A stretch of 64,000 nt of DNA from Pseudomaricurvus alcaniphilus. Its GTDB lineage: Bacteria; Pseudomonadota; Gammaproteobacteria; Pseudomonadales; Cellvibrionaceae. Below, one piece after another: positions 25,637-34,536 of this stretch (positions within the stretch are counted from its first letter, which is position 1; each line of letters opens with the position of its first letter). Below the pieces are notes generated by a model. The model did no database searches, was not told the origin of the DNA, and was given only the letters and a program-made list of their open reading frames with translations. Position numbers and translations under genes: made by a program. The stretch lies in assembly GCF_011440395.1 (NCBI RefSeq), contig NZ_JAAOIX010000003.1:310001-374000 (forward strand), in the 5' to 3' direction.

Positions 25637-27436
25637 ATGCGCAGTATGCGAACCGACGTCGCCATGGGTGACGTCAACTGGACCGTCCTGAAATCCCTGC
25701 TGCCGTATCTGTCCGAATTCAAGGCGCGGATGTGGCTGGCAATCCTTTGCCTGGTCATGGCCAAGGTGGCCAGCGTCGGTTTGCCGTTTGTGCTCAAGTA
25801 CATCGTCGATGACCTGGACGCTGCCAGCGACTTAGGGGGGATTGTGGCGGTGCCGCTGGGGCTGCTGCTGGCCTATGGGCTGGTGCGCTTTGCCAATGTC
25901 CTGTTCGGCGAGATTCGCGACACCCTGTTTGGCCGCATTACCGAGCGCGCCATGCGCCGCATCGGCCTCAAGGTGTTTCAACACCTGCACGCGCTGGACC
26001 TGGATTTTCACCTCAATCGGCGCACCGGTGGCCTGTCCCGGGACATAGAGCGGGGCACCAATGGTATCAGCTTCCTGCTGCGCTTTATGGTCTTCAATAT
26101 CGTGCCCACCTTTATGGAGATCGGCATGGTGATTGGCCTGCTATTGTGGCGTTACAACGGCTGGTTCGCCCTGATTGTGGCGCTGGCGGTGAGTTGCTAC
26201 GTCGCCTATTCGATCTTTGCCACCGAGTGGCGTACCCGCTTCGTGCGCGAAGCCAACCGGGCTGAATCAGACAGCAGCACTCGTGCCATCGACAGTCTGT
26301 TGAACTACGAGACGGTCAAATATTTCACCAACGAGCATTACGAGGCACGCCACTACGACCGCGAACTGGAGTCCTGGGAGCTGGCCCGGCGCAAGAATCG
26401 CCTGTCGCTGTTTGCCCTGAACGGTGGCCAGGCGCTGGTGATTGCGGCAGCCATGACCGCGGCCATGATCCTGGCCGCGGTCGAAGTGCGCGATGGTCGC
26501 ATGACCCTGGGGGATTTTGTCCTTATCAATGCCTTCATGATACAGGTGTTTATGCCGCTTAATTTTCTCGGTTTTGTCTACCGGGAAATGAAAGGTGCAA
26601 TGGCGAATATTGAGAGCATGTTCGGGTTATTAGAGGTGCAGCCGAAGGTGCGGGACCTGCCCGGCGCGAAGGAGTTGCAGGTAAGCGGCGGCGCACTGGT
26701 ATTTGAGAATGTCTGTTTCCACTACCAGCCGGAGCGCCCCATACTGCAGGGCGTGACCTTCACAGTGCCGGCCCGCAGCAAGGTGGCGGTGGTGGGTAGC
26801 AGTGGCGCGGGTAAGTCAACCCTGGCGAAATTGCTGTTTCGCTTTTACGACGCCAGCGCCGGCCGGGTGACCATCGACGGCCAGGACGTGCGCCAGGTTA
26901 CCCAGCAGTCACTGCGCCGGGCCATTGGAGTGGTGCCGCAGGATACGGTTCTGTTCAATACTTCTATCTTTGAGAATGTCCGTTATGGCAATATAGATGC
27001 AACGGATGCCGAGGTGTGGGAGGCGATCCGTATGGCCCATTTGGATGCTTTTATCAAGCAGTTGCCCAAGGGCGCTGAGACGGTGGTGGGGGAGCGCGGG
27101 TTGAAGCTCTCCGGCGGGGAAAAACAGCGAGTCGCCATCGCCCGAACAATACTTAAAAGGCCGCCGGTGATGGTGTTTGACGAGGCGACGTCGTCACTGG
27201 ACAGCCACTCCGAAAAGGCGATTTTGCAAGCCATCAAGGAAGTTTCCAGCCAGCAAACCAGCCTGGTGATTGCGCACCGATTATCGACCATCGTGGATGC
27301 CGACAAAATCGTGGTGCTGGACCAAGGGCAAGTGGTGGAGCAGGGCAGTCACGCCGAATTGTTACAGAAAAACGGGCACTATGCGCACCTGTGGCGGGTG
27401 CAGCAGCGGCAGCAGTCCGAGCCGGTATACAGTTAG
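25637..27436 (+). CDS. Atm1/HMT1-type ABC exporter (fused permease and ATPase)
   Basis: A 599-residue half-transporter. Residues about 25-320 form the six-helix membrane domain, with the family's NTRAIDSLLNYETVKYF-like motif (TRAIDSLLNYETVKYFTNEH). The ATPase domain follows: Walker A GSSGAGKST (about 386-394), signature LSGGEKQRVAIAR (about 490) and Walker B VMVFDEATSSLD (about 511). The membrane-domain motifs match the Atm1/heavy-metal-tolerance class, which exports glutathione-linked sulfur or metal species. Expected to act as a homodimer in the inner membrane. ATG 25637 has no strong ribosome binding site; ATG 25646 is an alternative. Confidence 0.88.
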   Translation: MRSMRTDVAMGDVNWTVLKSLLPYLSEFKARMWLAILCLVMAKVASVGLPFVLKYIVDDLDAASDLGGIVAVPLGLLLAYGLVRFANVLFGEIRDTLFGRITERAMRRIGLKVFQHLHALDLDFHLNRRTGGLSRDIERGTNGISFLLRFMVFNIVPTFMEIGMVIGLLLWRYNGWFALIVALAVSCYVAYSIFATEWRTRFVREANRAESDSSTRAIDSLLNYETVKYFTNEHYEARHYDRELESWELARRKNRLSLFALNGGQALVIAAAMTAAMILAAVEVRDGRMTLGDFVLINAFMIQVFMPLNFLGFVYREMKGAMANIESMFGLLEVQPKVRDLPGAKELQVSGGALVFENVCFHYQPERPILQGVTFTVPARSKVAVVGSSGAGKSTLAKLLFRFYDASAGRVTIDGQDVRQVTQQSLRRAIGVVPQDTVLFNTSIFENVRYGNIDATDAEVWEAIRMAHLDAFIKQLPKGAETVVGERGLKLSGGEKQRVAIARTILKRPPVMVFDEATSSLDSHSEKAILQAIKEVSSQQTSLVIAHRLSTIVDADKIVVLDQGQVVEQGSHAELLQKNGHYAHLWRVQQRQQSEPVYS

Positions 27437-27469
27437 TGTCTGGCCATAGCGGTGTATTATTTTTTAATC

Positions 27470-27553
27470 TCATTCCAGCGCAGGCGGCGGGCTGGTATAC
27501 CGGGTTCTGTGGATTTCACGCACTTACTGGATCCCCGCCTGCGCGGGGATGAC
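27470..27553. repeat. Second copy of the 26-bp palindrome (left arm degraded)
   Basis: Bases 27528-27553 are identical to the right arm of the repeat at 2565-2590. About 30 bases upstream, 27470-27497 is a recognisable but decayed left arm (tcattccagcgcaggcggcg). It lies between the ABC exporter and the GNAT-nitrilase gene. Confidence 0.8.
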
Positions 27554-27625
27554 AAAAAACAGCGTTTCTAGACGAGTACTAGTTAGTTTTTATTGTTCCT
27601 TAATCATTGGTTATTGGGGTTTGGC

Positions 27626-29173
27626 ATGAGTTTGGATGTTGATACACAGAGCGACGTAAAACTGAGCGTAAGAAACCTCAGGTTGGAAGACTTCGACGAA
27701 GTCAAAGCCATTATGGACCGGGTGTATGAGTCACTGGGGGGCGCCTGGCCGAAGAAAAAATATGTCTCGATGCTGAAGACCTTCAAAGAGGGGCAGATCT
27801 GTATCGCCGACAGCGACAAGGTGATCGCCTGTGCCTTCTCGGTGGTGGTGGACTACGACAAGTTTGGCGATGACCACACTTACGATGAAATCACCGGTGA
27901 CGCCTATTTGACCACCCACGACCCAAATGGCGATGTGCTCTATGGCGTCGATGTGTTTGTCGACCCGGATTACCGCAATCTGCGTCTCGGTCGGCGCCTG
28001 TACGAGGCGCGCAAGGAACTGTGCCAGAGCCTGAATCTGCGCGCCATTATTGCCGGCGGGCGCATTCCCAACTACAAGGAATACGGCCACCAGATGTCGC
28101 CGCAGAAGTACATCGAGGCGGTCAAGCGCAAGGAAATCTACGATCCCATTCTGACCTTCCAGTTGTCCAACGACTTTGAAGTGAAACGGGTGCTGCGAGC
28201 CTATTTGCCGGAAGACAAGGAGTCGGGCGGTTTTGCCACCCTGCTGGAGTGGGTCAACCTCTATTACGAGCCGAAAAAGCCCAAGCTGTTCGGCGCCAAA
28301 AAGGAAACCGCTCGTATTGGTTGCGTGCAGTGGCAGATGCGGGAGATGGCCAGTGTCGAGGAGTTGCTGCAACAGGCCGAGTATTTTATCGACGCCCTGT
28401 CCGACTACCGCAGCGATGTGGCCCTGTTCCCGGAGTTTTTCAACGCACCGCTAATGGGGCTCAGCAGCGACGCATCGTCGATTGAGGCCATACGCCACCT
28501 GGCTTCCTATACCGAACAGATCGTTTCGGAAATGTCGAAGCTGGCTGTCAGCTACAACATTAACGTGATTGCCGGTTCCATGCCCATTATCGAGCAGGAG
28601 CAACTCTATAACGTCGCTTTCTTGTGTCGCCGCGATGGCACCGTGGACACCCAGTACAAACTGCACCCCACGCCCCATGAAAAACGTGACTGGCTGATGG
28701 CCGGAGGCGATGCCCTGAGGATGTTCGATACTGACTTTGGCCGCATTGGTATCCTTATCTGCTACGACGTGGAGTTCCCCGAGCTGGGCCGGATCCTTGG
28801 TGAGAAAGAAGTGCAGATCCTGTTTGTACCCTTCTGGACCGACACCAAAAACGGTTATCTGCGGGTGCGTCGCTGTGCCCAGGCGCGGGCCATCGAGAAC
28901 GAATGCTACGTGGCCATTGCCGGCAGCATCGGCAACCTGCCCAAGGTGGATAACGTCGATATCCAGTACGGTCAGACCGCGGTGTTCTCACCCTCGGATT
29001 TCGCCTTTCCCCACGACGCCATTATGGCGGAGACCACGCCCAACACCGAGATGACCCTGATCGTCGACGTTGACCTGGAGAAATTGCAAACCCTGCAGAA
29101 TGAAGGCTCGGTGCGTAACTTCCTCGACAAGCGACGGGATTTGTACCGTATCGACTGGCTGGGTGAGGAGTGA
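27626..29173 (+). CDS. Bifunctional GNAT acetyltransferase / carbon-nitrogen hydrolase (nitrilase) protein
   Basis: A 515-residue fusion. Residues about 8-215 are a GNAT domain, with the acetyl-CoA motif DVFVDPDYRNLRLGRRLYEA. Residues about 232-510 are a nitrilase-superfamily amidohydrolase with all three catalytic residues visible: Glu in ALFPEFFNAPL (about 268), Lys in YKLHPTPHEK (about 345) and Cys in LICYDVEFPELG (379). This fusion is known as a family, but its substrate is unsettled. ATG 27626 is preferred, behind TTGGGGT, over an in-frame start at 27593. It is followed by a hairpin at 29191-29223. Confidence 0.9.
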   Translation: MSLDVDTQSDVKLSVRNLRLEDFDEVKAIMDRVYESLGGAWPKKKYVSMLKTFKEGQICIADSDKVIACAFSVVVDYDKFGDDHTYDEITGDAYLTTHDPNGDVLYGVDVFVDPDYRNLRLGRRLYEARKELCQSLNLRAIIAGGRIPNYKEYGHQMSPQKYIEAVKRKEIYDPILTFQLSNDFEVKRVLRAYLPEDKESGGFATLLEWVNLYYEPKKPKLFGAKKETARIGCVQWQMREMASVEELLQQAEYFIDALSDYRSDVALFPEFFNAPLMGLSSDASSIEAIRHLASYTEQIVSEMSKLAVSYNINVIAGSMPIIEQEQLYNVAFLCRRDGTVDTQYKLHPTPHEKRDWLMAGGDALRMFDTDFGRIGILICYDVEFPELGRILGEKEVQILFVPFWTDTKNGYLRVRRCAQARAIENECYVAIAGSIGNLPKVDNVDIQYGQTAVFSPSDFAFPHDAIMAETTPNTEMTLIVDVDLEKLQTLQNEGSVRNFLDKRRDLYRIDWLGEE

Positions 29174-29190
29174 GCGGCTTTTAAACGCTT

Positions 29191-29228
29191 GCTGCGCCGC
29201 CAGCCAGAGCCTGGTGGCGCAGCTTTAC
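29191..29228 (+). terminator. Probable terminator after the GNAT-nitrilase gene
   Basis: gctgcgccgcca (29191-29202) pairs with tggtggcgcagc (29212-29223) over 12 bp with one G-T, 17 bases past the stop. Only a short T run (ttt) follows, so strength is uncertain. Confidence 0.55.
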
Positions 29229-29275
29229 TCGTGGCAGTGCACATGCTCCTCCGTACACACCTTCCCGGTAAAAGT

Positions 29276-29289
29276 GTGACCTCGGTCAC
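29276..29289. promoter_or_regulatory. Short palindrome, possible operator
   Basis: GTGACC-tc-GGTCAC is a perfect inverted repeat with 6-bp arms, about 210 bases upstream of the first gene of the polysaccharide locus. No regulator in the window is an obvious partner, and chance occurrence cannot be excluded. Confidence 0.3.
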
Positions 29290-29498
29290 GATCCTCTCCA
29301 GACCATCGTCCCCAGTTGTCGCCGAAATCCCGCAATTACCATCTCAGGTGGATATGGCATGGTCATTGCGTTAATATCACGCCCCGTTATTGAGCGCCCC
29401 GGTGGTGGGCCGACCTGGTTTTCGCCTGTCAGGCGTACAGAAAGTGTCACAAGTAACGGGTTGCTATGGCGGGTTAATGGAGAGAGGCGTCAATTAAG

Positions 29499-29894
29499 AT
29501 GCGTAAGACCGGTTTTATGAACCTTAAACTGTCAATTTTGGCGTTGACTGCGATCTCGGTCGCACTAAATGGGTGCGCCACCTGGGATGAAGGCACCACA
29601 GGTTTGCACAACAATGTTGCAACCAGTGCTCCGGCACTGCCGCCCGACCTCGGTCAATTTTTTGGCGCTATGCCCGCCGGTTCCGTCGCGGCCTTTGATT
29701 CGACTCCCTGGGGTAACCAGGTAGAACTGCAATTGGCCGAGACCTATTACGCCGCCAGCGGGCGAGAATGCCGCACGGTGCATCTGCATTTTAAAAAAAT
29801 GTCACCTGATTCAACCGATCGTGCCGAACTTGCCTGTAAAGTCGATGCCGGCCAGTGGCAACCCGTGCGCGCCGTGACGCAACTGTTAAAGTGA
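29499..29894 (+). CDS. Small lipoprotein at the head of the polysaccharide locus
   Basis: A 131-residue protein with a signal sequence ending in lipobox L-N-G-C26. The second half contains ETYYAASGRECRTVHLHF and LACKVDAGQWQPVRAV. This pattern (aromatic, ASGR-C ... C ... W) is seen in small secreted proteins near polysaccharide export genes and probably forms one disulfide (C87/C108 region). GAGAGAGG precedes the ATG. Function is unknown; position ahead of the KpsD-like gene suggests a role in the export envelope complex. Confidence 0.65.
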   Translation: MRKTGFMNLKLSILALTAISVALNGCATWDEGTTGLHNNVATSAPALPPDLGQFFGAMPAGSVAAFDSTPWGNQVELQLAETYYAASGRECRTVHLHFKKMSPDSTDRAELACKVDAGQWQPVRAVTQLLK

Positions 29895-30048
29895 CAGGCA
29901 GCAAGGTGGCTATTTAATTAGCTGACTCTGAATAACAGGCTTATAAATTACAGGCTTTCAGTATTCGTATCTAAAGCGCATTGAGCCCTCTGCCTGCCCT
30001 GTGGGCATCGAGCCAGACAATATTCCCGTGATTGAGACAAACACTTAA

Positions 30049-31740
30049 ATGTTCAACTTAAATTGCAAAACAGCCTTGTTGCTGTCCGCGCTACTGTTGT
30101 TGCCCCTGGTTGGCAATGCCATTGGTCTCGACAGCGGTGGCATCCTGCCCACTGAGCAGAGAGCTGCCGCCATTCCCGAGATGGTGGATGAGCCCGAGCG
30201 GGTCAACTGGACTTCTGCCCAGTACGGCACCCTGGCCGCACCTGCCGCAGACACTGGCCTGAAGCCGTTTGGTCACGCCCTGTTCAACGGCGGTTTCAGC
30301 GGTGTGCGCGGCGATGGCCTCAACCAGAACTACCGACTGGTGCCCGGCGACATGGTGACCCTGCGCATCTGGGGCGCGGTGGAAGTCGAACGCGAGCTGC
30401 CGGTGGATGCCCAGGGCAATATCTTTATTCCGTCTATTGGCCCGGTGCGAGTGCAGGGCCTGACCAACGGCCAGTTAAATGACCAGGTGACCAAGGCGGT
30501 GCGCTCGGTCTACCCGGACAATGTGCGGGTCTATACCAACCTGCAAGGGGTGCAGCCGGTGGCGGTGTTTGTCACCGGTTATGTTAAGAATCCTGGTCAC
30601 TACGCCGGTACGCCCAACGATTCCATGCTCTATTTTCTCGGCCAGGCCGGCGGTATAGATGACCAGCTCGGCAGTTATCGCAAGATTAAGGTGTTGCGTG
30701 GCAAGCAGACCATCGCCAGGGCCGACCTCTACAGCTTCCTACTTTCCGGCTCCATTCCGCAATTGCAGTTCCAGGACGGCGATACCCTGGTGGTAGAGGC
30801 CCGTGCCGCCAGCATCGTGGTCAGCGGTGATGTAGAGCGGGAATACCGCTATGAACTGCCGGGCGCTTCGGTGCTGGGCCAGGAGTTGCTGGGCCTGGCC
30901 CGGCTGCAGGCGGACGCATCTCATGTGTTGGTCCGCGGTGTGCGTGACAACGGCCCCATCTCGGTCTACCTGTCACTGCAGGAGTTTGCCACCCAGCAAC
31001 TGCGCCACGGTGACGAGGTGCTGTTCAGTGCCGATCAGCGCGATGAAACCATCGTCGTGCAACTGGAGGGCAGTTTCTATGGTCCCTCACGCTACGCCTT
31101 GCCAAAAGACGCGCGCTTGCATGAATTTCTCGACTCCATTGCGGTGCCGGAAGGTTTGACTGCGGTCAACAGTGTCTCCTTGCGCCGCTTGTCGGTTGCG
31201 GCCCGGCAGAAGGAATCGCTGGTGGAAAACCTGCGTCGGCTGGAAACCACCTACCTGGGGGCTTCCTCGTCCAGCGCCGAAGAGGCGAGCATCCGCATAA
31301 AAGAAGCTGAACTCATCAAGGAGTTTGTGCGCAAGGCCGAGCAGGTCGAGCCCACCGGCCGCATGGTGGTGTCCTACCGCGACCGCATCGCCGATATCCG
31401 CCTCCAGGACGGCGACGTCATCACCCTGCCGGAGATCAGTGATTCCCTCTTGATCAGCGGCGAAGTGATGGTGCCGCGAGCAGTGGTCTATACCCGCAAG
31501 CTGGACGCACTGGACTATATCGCCAGTGCCGGTGGCTTTAGCCAGCGCGCCGATAAAGATCGTATCCTGGTGGTGCGCCAGAACGGTGAAATTCGCGATG
31601 CCGACGACGTCAAACTGCGCCCCGGCGACGAGATCCTGGTGCTGCCGAAGGCGCCCACCAAGAACATCCAGCTGGCCACCAGCATCAGCCAGATTCTCTA
31701 CCAGATTGCCGTGGCTACCAAAGTCGCGATCGATCTCTAG
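30049..31740 (+). CDS. kpsD: Outer-membrane polysaccharide export protein (KpsD/Wza-like, SLBB domains)
   Basis: A 563-residue protein with an N-terminal signal peptide (cleavage after about Ala24). An export domain follows (YRLVPGDMVTLRIWGAVEVERELPVD, about 97-120), then several SLBB-type beta-grasp repeats with VFVTGYVKNPGHY (about 183), FLGQAGGIDD and the last copy ISGEVMVPRAVVYT..YIASAGGFSQRAD near 475-510. These build the periplasmic ring of outer-membrane polysaccharide exporters. There is no lipobox, which fits KpsD better than Wza. It is followed 20 bases later by the ABC permease gene. Confidence 0.88.
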   Translation: MFNLNCKTALLLSALLLLPLVGNAIGLDSGGILPTEQRAAAIPEMVDEPERVNWTSAQYGTLAAPAADTGLKPFGHALFNGGFSGVRGDGLNQNYRLVPGDMVTLRIWGAVEVERELPVDAQGNIFIPSIGPVRVQGLTNGQLNDQVTKAVRSVYPDNVRVYTNLQGVQPVAVFVTGYVKNPGHYAGTPNDSMLYFLGQAGGIDDQLGSYRKIKVLRGKQTIARADLYSFLLSGSIPQLQFQDGDTLVVEARAASIVVSGDVEREYRYELPGASVLGQELLGLARLQADASHVLVRGVRDNGPISVYLSLQEFATQQLRHGDEVLFSADQRDETIVVQLEGSFYGPSRYALPKDARLHEFLDSIAVPEGLTAVNSVSLRRLSVAARQKESLVENLRRLETTYLGASSSSAEEASIRIKEAELIKEFVRKAEQVEPTGRMVVSYRDRIADIRLQDGDVITLPEISDSLLISGEVMVPRAVVYTRKLDALDYIASAGGFSQRADKDRILVVRQNGEIRDADDVKLRPGDEILVLPKAPTKNIQLATSISQILYQIAVATKVAIDL

Positions 31741-31760
31741 TGACACCGGGCCGGTAGACG

Positions 31761-32555
31761 ATGACGCTCAGCACCAGGACACCCTGGCAGGTTACCCGTT
31801 CGGTTTGGCACGCGATGTTTCTGCGCGAGGTGGTCGCCAGGACCATGGCCGACCGTATGGCCTGGTTCTGGATGCTGGTTGAGCCTATCGCCATGATCGC
31901 AGTGATGGTGGCCATACGAGCTTTTGTTATGGGAAGGGCGCGGCATATCAATGGCGCCGATTTCATTCCGTGGTTGTTGCTAGGGTTGTTCGGGTTCTTT
32001 CTATTTCGGGAAAATATGATGCGCTCCATCGGCGCTCCCGAGGCCAACAAAGGGCTGTTTGCCTATCGCCAGGTAAAGCCCATCGACACAGTGTTAGTCC
32101 GCTGTTACCTGGAGGGTTTGTTAAAAACCTTTATCTTTTTAATGTTCGTTCTGGCCGGGTTGCTATTGAACGTGGATTTGACCCCGGACTATGCGCTGCA
32201 GGCCCTGTTTGCCTGGTTGTCCCTCTGGAGTTTGGGGCTCGGCGCCGGCTTGGTGTTTTCCGCGTTGGCAGGCCTGGCGCCGGAATTTGGTCGCATTGTT
32301 AAAATTGCTACCTTGCCGCTGCTGATTATCTCCGGAGTGATATTTCCGCTGAATTTTTTGCCTGAGAGTTTACTCTACTATTTGATGTTGAACCCGATTG
32401 CGCACGGACTGGAATTGTTCCGGGCCAGTTTCTATGCTGAATATCGAGTGGTGCCGGGCACCAGCCTCCTGTATTTATGGTGGTGGACTCTCGGTTCGAT
32501 TGCGCTCGGCCTGATGTTACACCTGCGTTTTGAAATGAGGTTGAAGCGCCAGTGA
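31761..32555 (+). CDS. kpsM: Capsule polysaccharide ABC transporter permease (KpsM-like)
   Basis: A 264-residue ABC-2 family permease with six hydrophobic segments. The cytoplasmic start RSVWHAMFLREVVARTMADR and the loop FGRIVKIATLPLLIISGVIF, then LLYYLMLNPIAHGLELFR, are characteristic of KpsM. Together with the next gene it should move a lipid-linked polysaccharide across the inner membrane. Its TGA overlaps the GTG of the ATPase gene by four bases. Confidence 0.92.
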   Translation: MTLSTRTPWQVTRSVWHAMFLREVVARTMADRMAWFWMLVEPIAMIAVMVAIRAFVMGRARHINGADFIPWLLLGLFGFFLFRENMMRSIGAPEANKGLFAYRQVKPIDTVLVRCYLEGLLKTFIFLMFVLAGLLLNVDLTPDYALQALFAWLSLWSLGLGAGLVFSALAGLAPEFGRIVKIATLPLLIISGVIFPLNFLPESLLYYLMLNPIAHGLELFRASFYAEYRVVPGTSLLYLWWWTLGSIALGLMLHLRFEMRLKRQ

Positions 32556-33334
32556 TTCGCATCGAAAACCTCAGTAAGCGCTACCATAAACAGCACGGCA
32601 GTGACTGGGTCTTGAAGGACATCAATTTGGAAATTCCCGCCAATGTCAGCGTCGGCCTGATCGGTCGCAATGGTGCCGGCAAATCCACCTTGTTGCGTTT
32701 GATCGGTGGCATGGACGCGCCGGATCGTGGCCACATTCATCGCGACTGCCGGGTTTCCTGGCCCATCGGCCTGGGGGGCGGCTTCCAGGGCTCCATGACC
32801 GGGCGCCAGAATGTTCGTTTTGTGGCCCGTATCCACGGTAGTGGCGAGGATATGCACGATACCATTCGCCGGGTTGAAGAGTTTGCGGAAATTGGTCGCG
32901 CGTTTGATGACCCGGTGCGCACCTATTCATCGGGAATGCGCGCCCGACTGGCGTTCGGTTTGTCGCTGGCGTTTGATTTCGATGTGTACCTGTCCGATGA
33001 GGCCACCGCAGTGGGTGACAGATTGTTCAAGGCGAAGGCGCAAAAGGCGTTTCAGGATCGCATCGGCAGGGCGAGTATTATCATGGTCTCCCACCAGGAA
33101 AAGATTTTGCGGGATTTGTGCCAGGCCGGTGTATTGCTGGAAGGTGGCAAGGCGACCTGGTACGACGATATCGCCGATGCCATCGCCGCGTATCACCTTG
33201 AGCCCACAGAGAGGCAGAAGGATAAGCGCGCGGCACAACAGCAAGCTCTGCAGCAGCGAGCGGCAACCATTGCGGCCAGAAAAGCGGCCAGAGAGGCGGC
33301 CGCCCTGCGGCGGCGCCCGAGAGAAGAGAAGTAG
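32552..33334 (+). CDS. kpsT: Capsule polysaccharide ABC transporter ATPase (KpsT-like)
   Basis: A 260-residue ATPase. Walker A is GRNGAGKST (38-46), the signature is the KpsT-type YSSGMRARLAFGL (about 125-137) and Walker B is DVYLSDE (144-150). The N-terminal 220 residues are canonical; the last 35 or so form a highly charged Lys/Arg/Ala/Gln-rich helix not usual for KpsT. Start is GTG, coupled to kpsM; the KpsE-like gene begins immediately at the stop. Confidence 0.92.
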   Translation: MIRIENLSKRYHKQHGSDWVLKDINLEIPANVSVGLIGRNGAGKSTLLRLIGGMDAPDRGHIHRDCRVSWPIGLGGGFQGSMTGRQNVRFVARIHGSGEDMHDTIRRVEEFAEIGRAFDDPVRTYSSGMRARLAFGLSLAFDFDVYLSDEATAVGDRLFKAKAQKAFQDRIGRASIIMVSHQEKILRDLCQAGVLLEGGKATWYDDIADAIAAYHLEPTERQKDKRAAQQQALQQRAATIAARKAAREAAALRRRPREEK

Positions 33335-34462
33335 ATGAGTAAAGTATTTTTACCCCCGGCGCTGGTCGAGAGAACAAGGTCGTTTGCACTGCGCTACCCG
33401 CATTGGGCCGCATGTATAGTGGCCACTTTCATGGCCCTGGTCTACTGGTCACTGTGGGCGTCGGATCGGTATATATCCGAGACCAATGTGGTACTGGAGA
33501 GCCCACAAATCGCCGCACCGACCATGAGTTTCGAGTCGCTGTTTAGCGGCAATACCGGCAATGCCGGGGATATGCTGCTGCTGCGCGACTATATGCTGTC
33601 GGTGGATATGCTGCGTAAAATCGACAGCCAACTGGATTTTCGCGGCCACTTCAGCGGCAAGGGTATCGATTTCCTGTCCTCGCTTGGTGACCGCGATGCG
33701 CCCATGGAAGACCTGCATGAATACTATCTCAAGCGGGTTGCGGTAGAGTTGGACGACTACGCTCAGGTGCTGCGCGTCAAAGTAGCCGCCTTCGACCCCG
33801 CAATGGCTCATCGCATAGCAGAGGTGCTGTTGCAGGAAGGTGAGGCACACATGAACTCTATGGGCCAGCGACTGGCAGAAGAGCAGGTCAGCTTTCTGGA
33901 AAAGCAGGTAGAAAAGTTGGGCCATAAGCTGGACTCGGCCCGCGCCGAACTGCTCGACTACCAGAACGAACACGGCCTGGTATCGCCTACTGGCACCGTG
34001 GAAACCATCAGTGCCGTGGTGGCAAGCCTGGAAGGGCAGTTGGCCACTACCCGGGCCAAGCGCTCGGCTATGCTAAGCTACCTGAGCCCTCGCTCGGCGG
34101 AAATACTGCGTGCCGAAAGCGAAATCGAGGCCCTGCAGCAACAGATTGGCATAGAGCAGGCGCGCATGGCCCAGCAATCCGGCGGCGCCCTGAACACAGT
34201 TTCATCTGAATATCAAAAACTGGATATGCAGATGAAATTTGCCCTGGAGAGCTACGCCGCCGCGCTGGCCGCCCTGCAAAACACCCGCATCGAAGCGGCC
34301 AGGAAACTGAAGCAGGTTTCCGTGTTGCAGAGCCCCACCGTGCCGGAATACGCCGTGGAGCCCCAGCGCCTGTACAATATTACCGTATTTACCATCATCA
34401 CGTTTTTTCTGGGTTTGATCTTGCAGATGCTGGTGATGATTGTGAAGGATCATAGGGATTGA
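33335..34462 (+). CDS. kpsE: Capsule export inner-membrane adaptor (KpsE/Wzz-like)
   Basis: A 375-residue polysaccharide co-polymerase-type protein. One transmembrane helix at each end (about 24-44 and 345-368) brackets a periplasmic domain with long coiled coil (about 170-320, AEEQVSFLEKQVEKLGHKLD). The Pro-containing stretch QSPTVPEYAVEPQR before the second helix is the family feature. KpsE bridges KpsMT and KpsD. It is the last export gene; the composition changes sharply just after it. Confidence 0.88.
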   Translation: MSKVFLPPALVERTRSFALRYPHWAACIVATFMALVYWSLWASDRYISETNVVLESPQIAAPTMSFESLFSGNTGNAGDMLLLRDYMLSVDMLRKIDSQLDFRGHFSGKGIDFLSSLGDRDAPMEDLHEYYLKRVAVELDDYAQVLRVKVAAFDPAMAHRIAEVLLQEGEAHMNSMGQRLAEEQVSFLEKQVEKLGHKLDSARAELLDYQNEHGLVSPTGTVETISAVVASLEGQLATTRAKRSAMLSYLSPRSAEILRAESEIEALQQQIGIEQARMAQQSGGALNTVSSEYQKLDMQMKFALESYAAALAALQNTRIEAARKLKQVSVLQSPTVPEYAVEPQRLYNITVFTIITFFLGLILQMLVMIVKDHRD

Positions 34463-34536
34463 TCCGAAATAGTGCGAACTATTCATAAGGCCCACGCCAA
34501 GGCCACCGATAACTTACTACGAGCTGCATTTAAATT

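Larger units (their letters stand above)
29174..29498. other. 325-bp spacer before the polysaccharide locus
   Basis: It holds a likely terminator hairpin (29191-29223) and a short perfect palindrome, gtgacctcggtcac, at 29276-29289 that could be an operator. No gene is evident, and no convincing -35/-10 pair was found for the lipoprotein gene. Confidence 0.6.
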
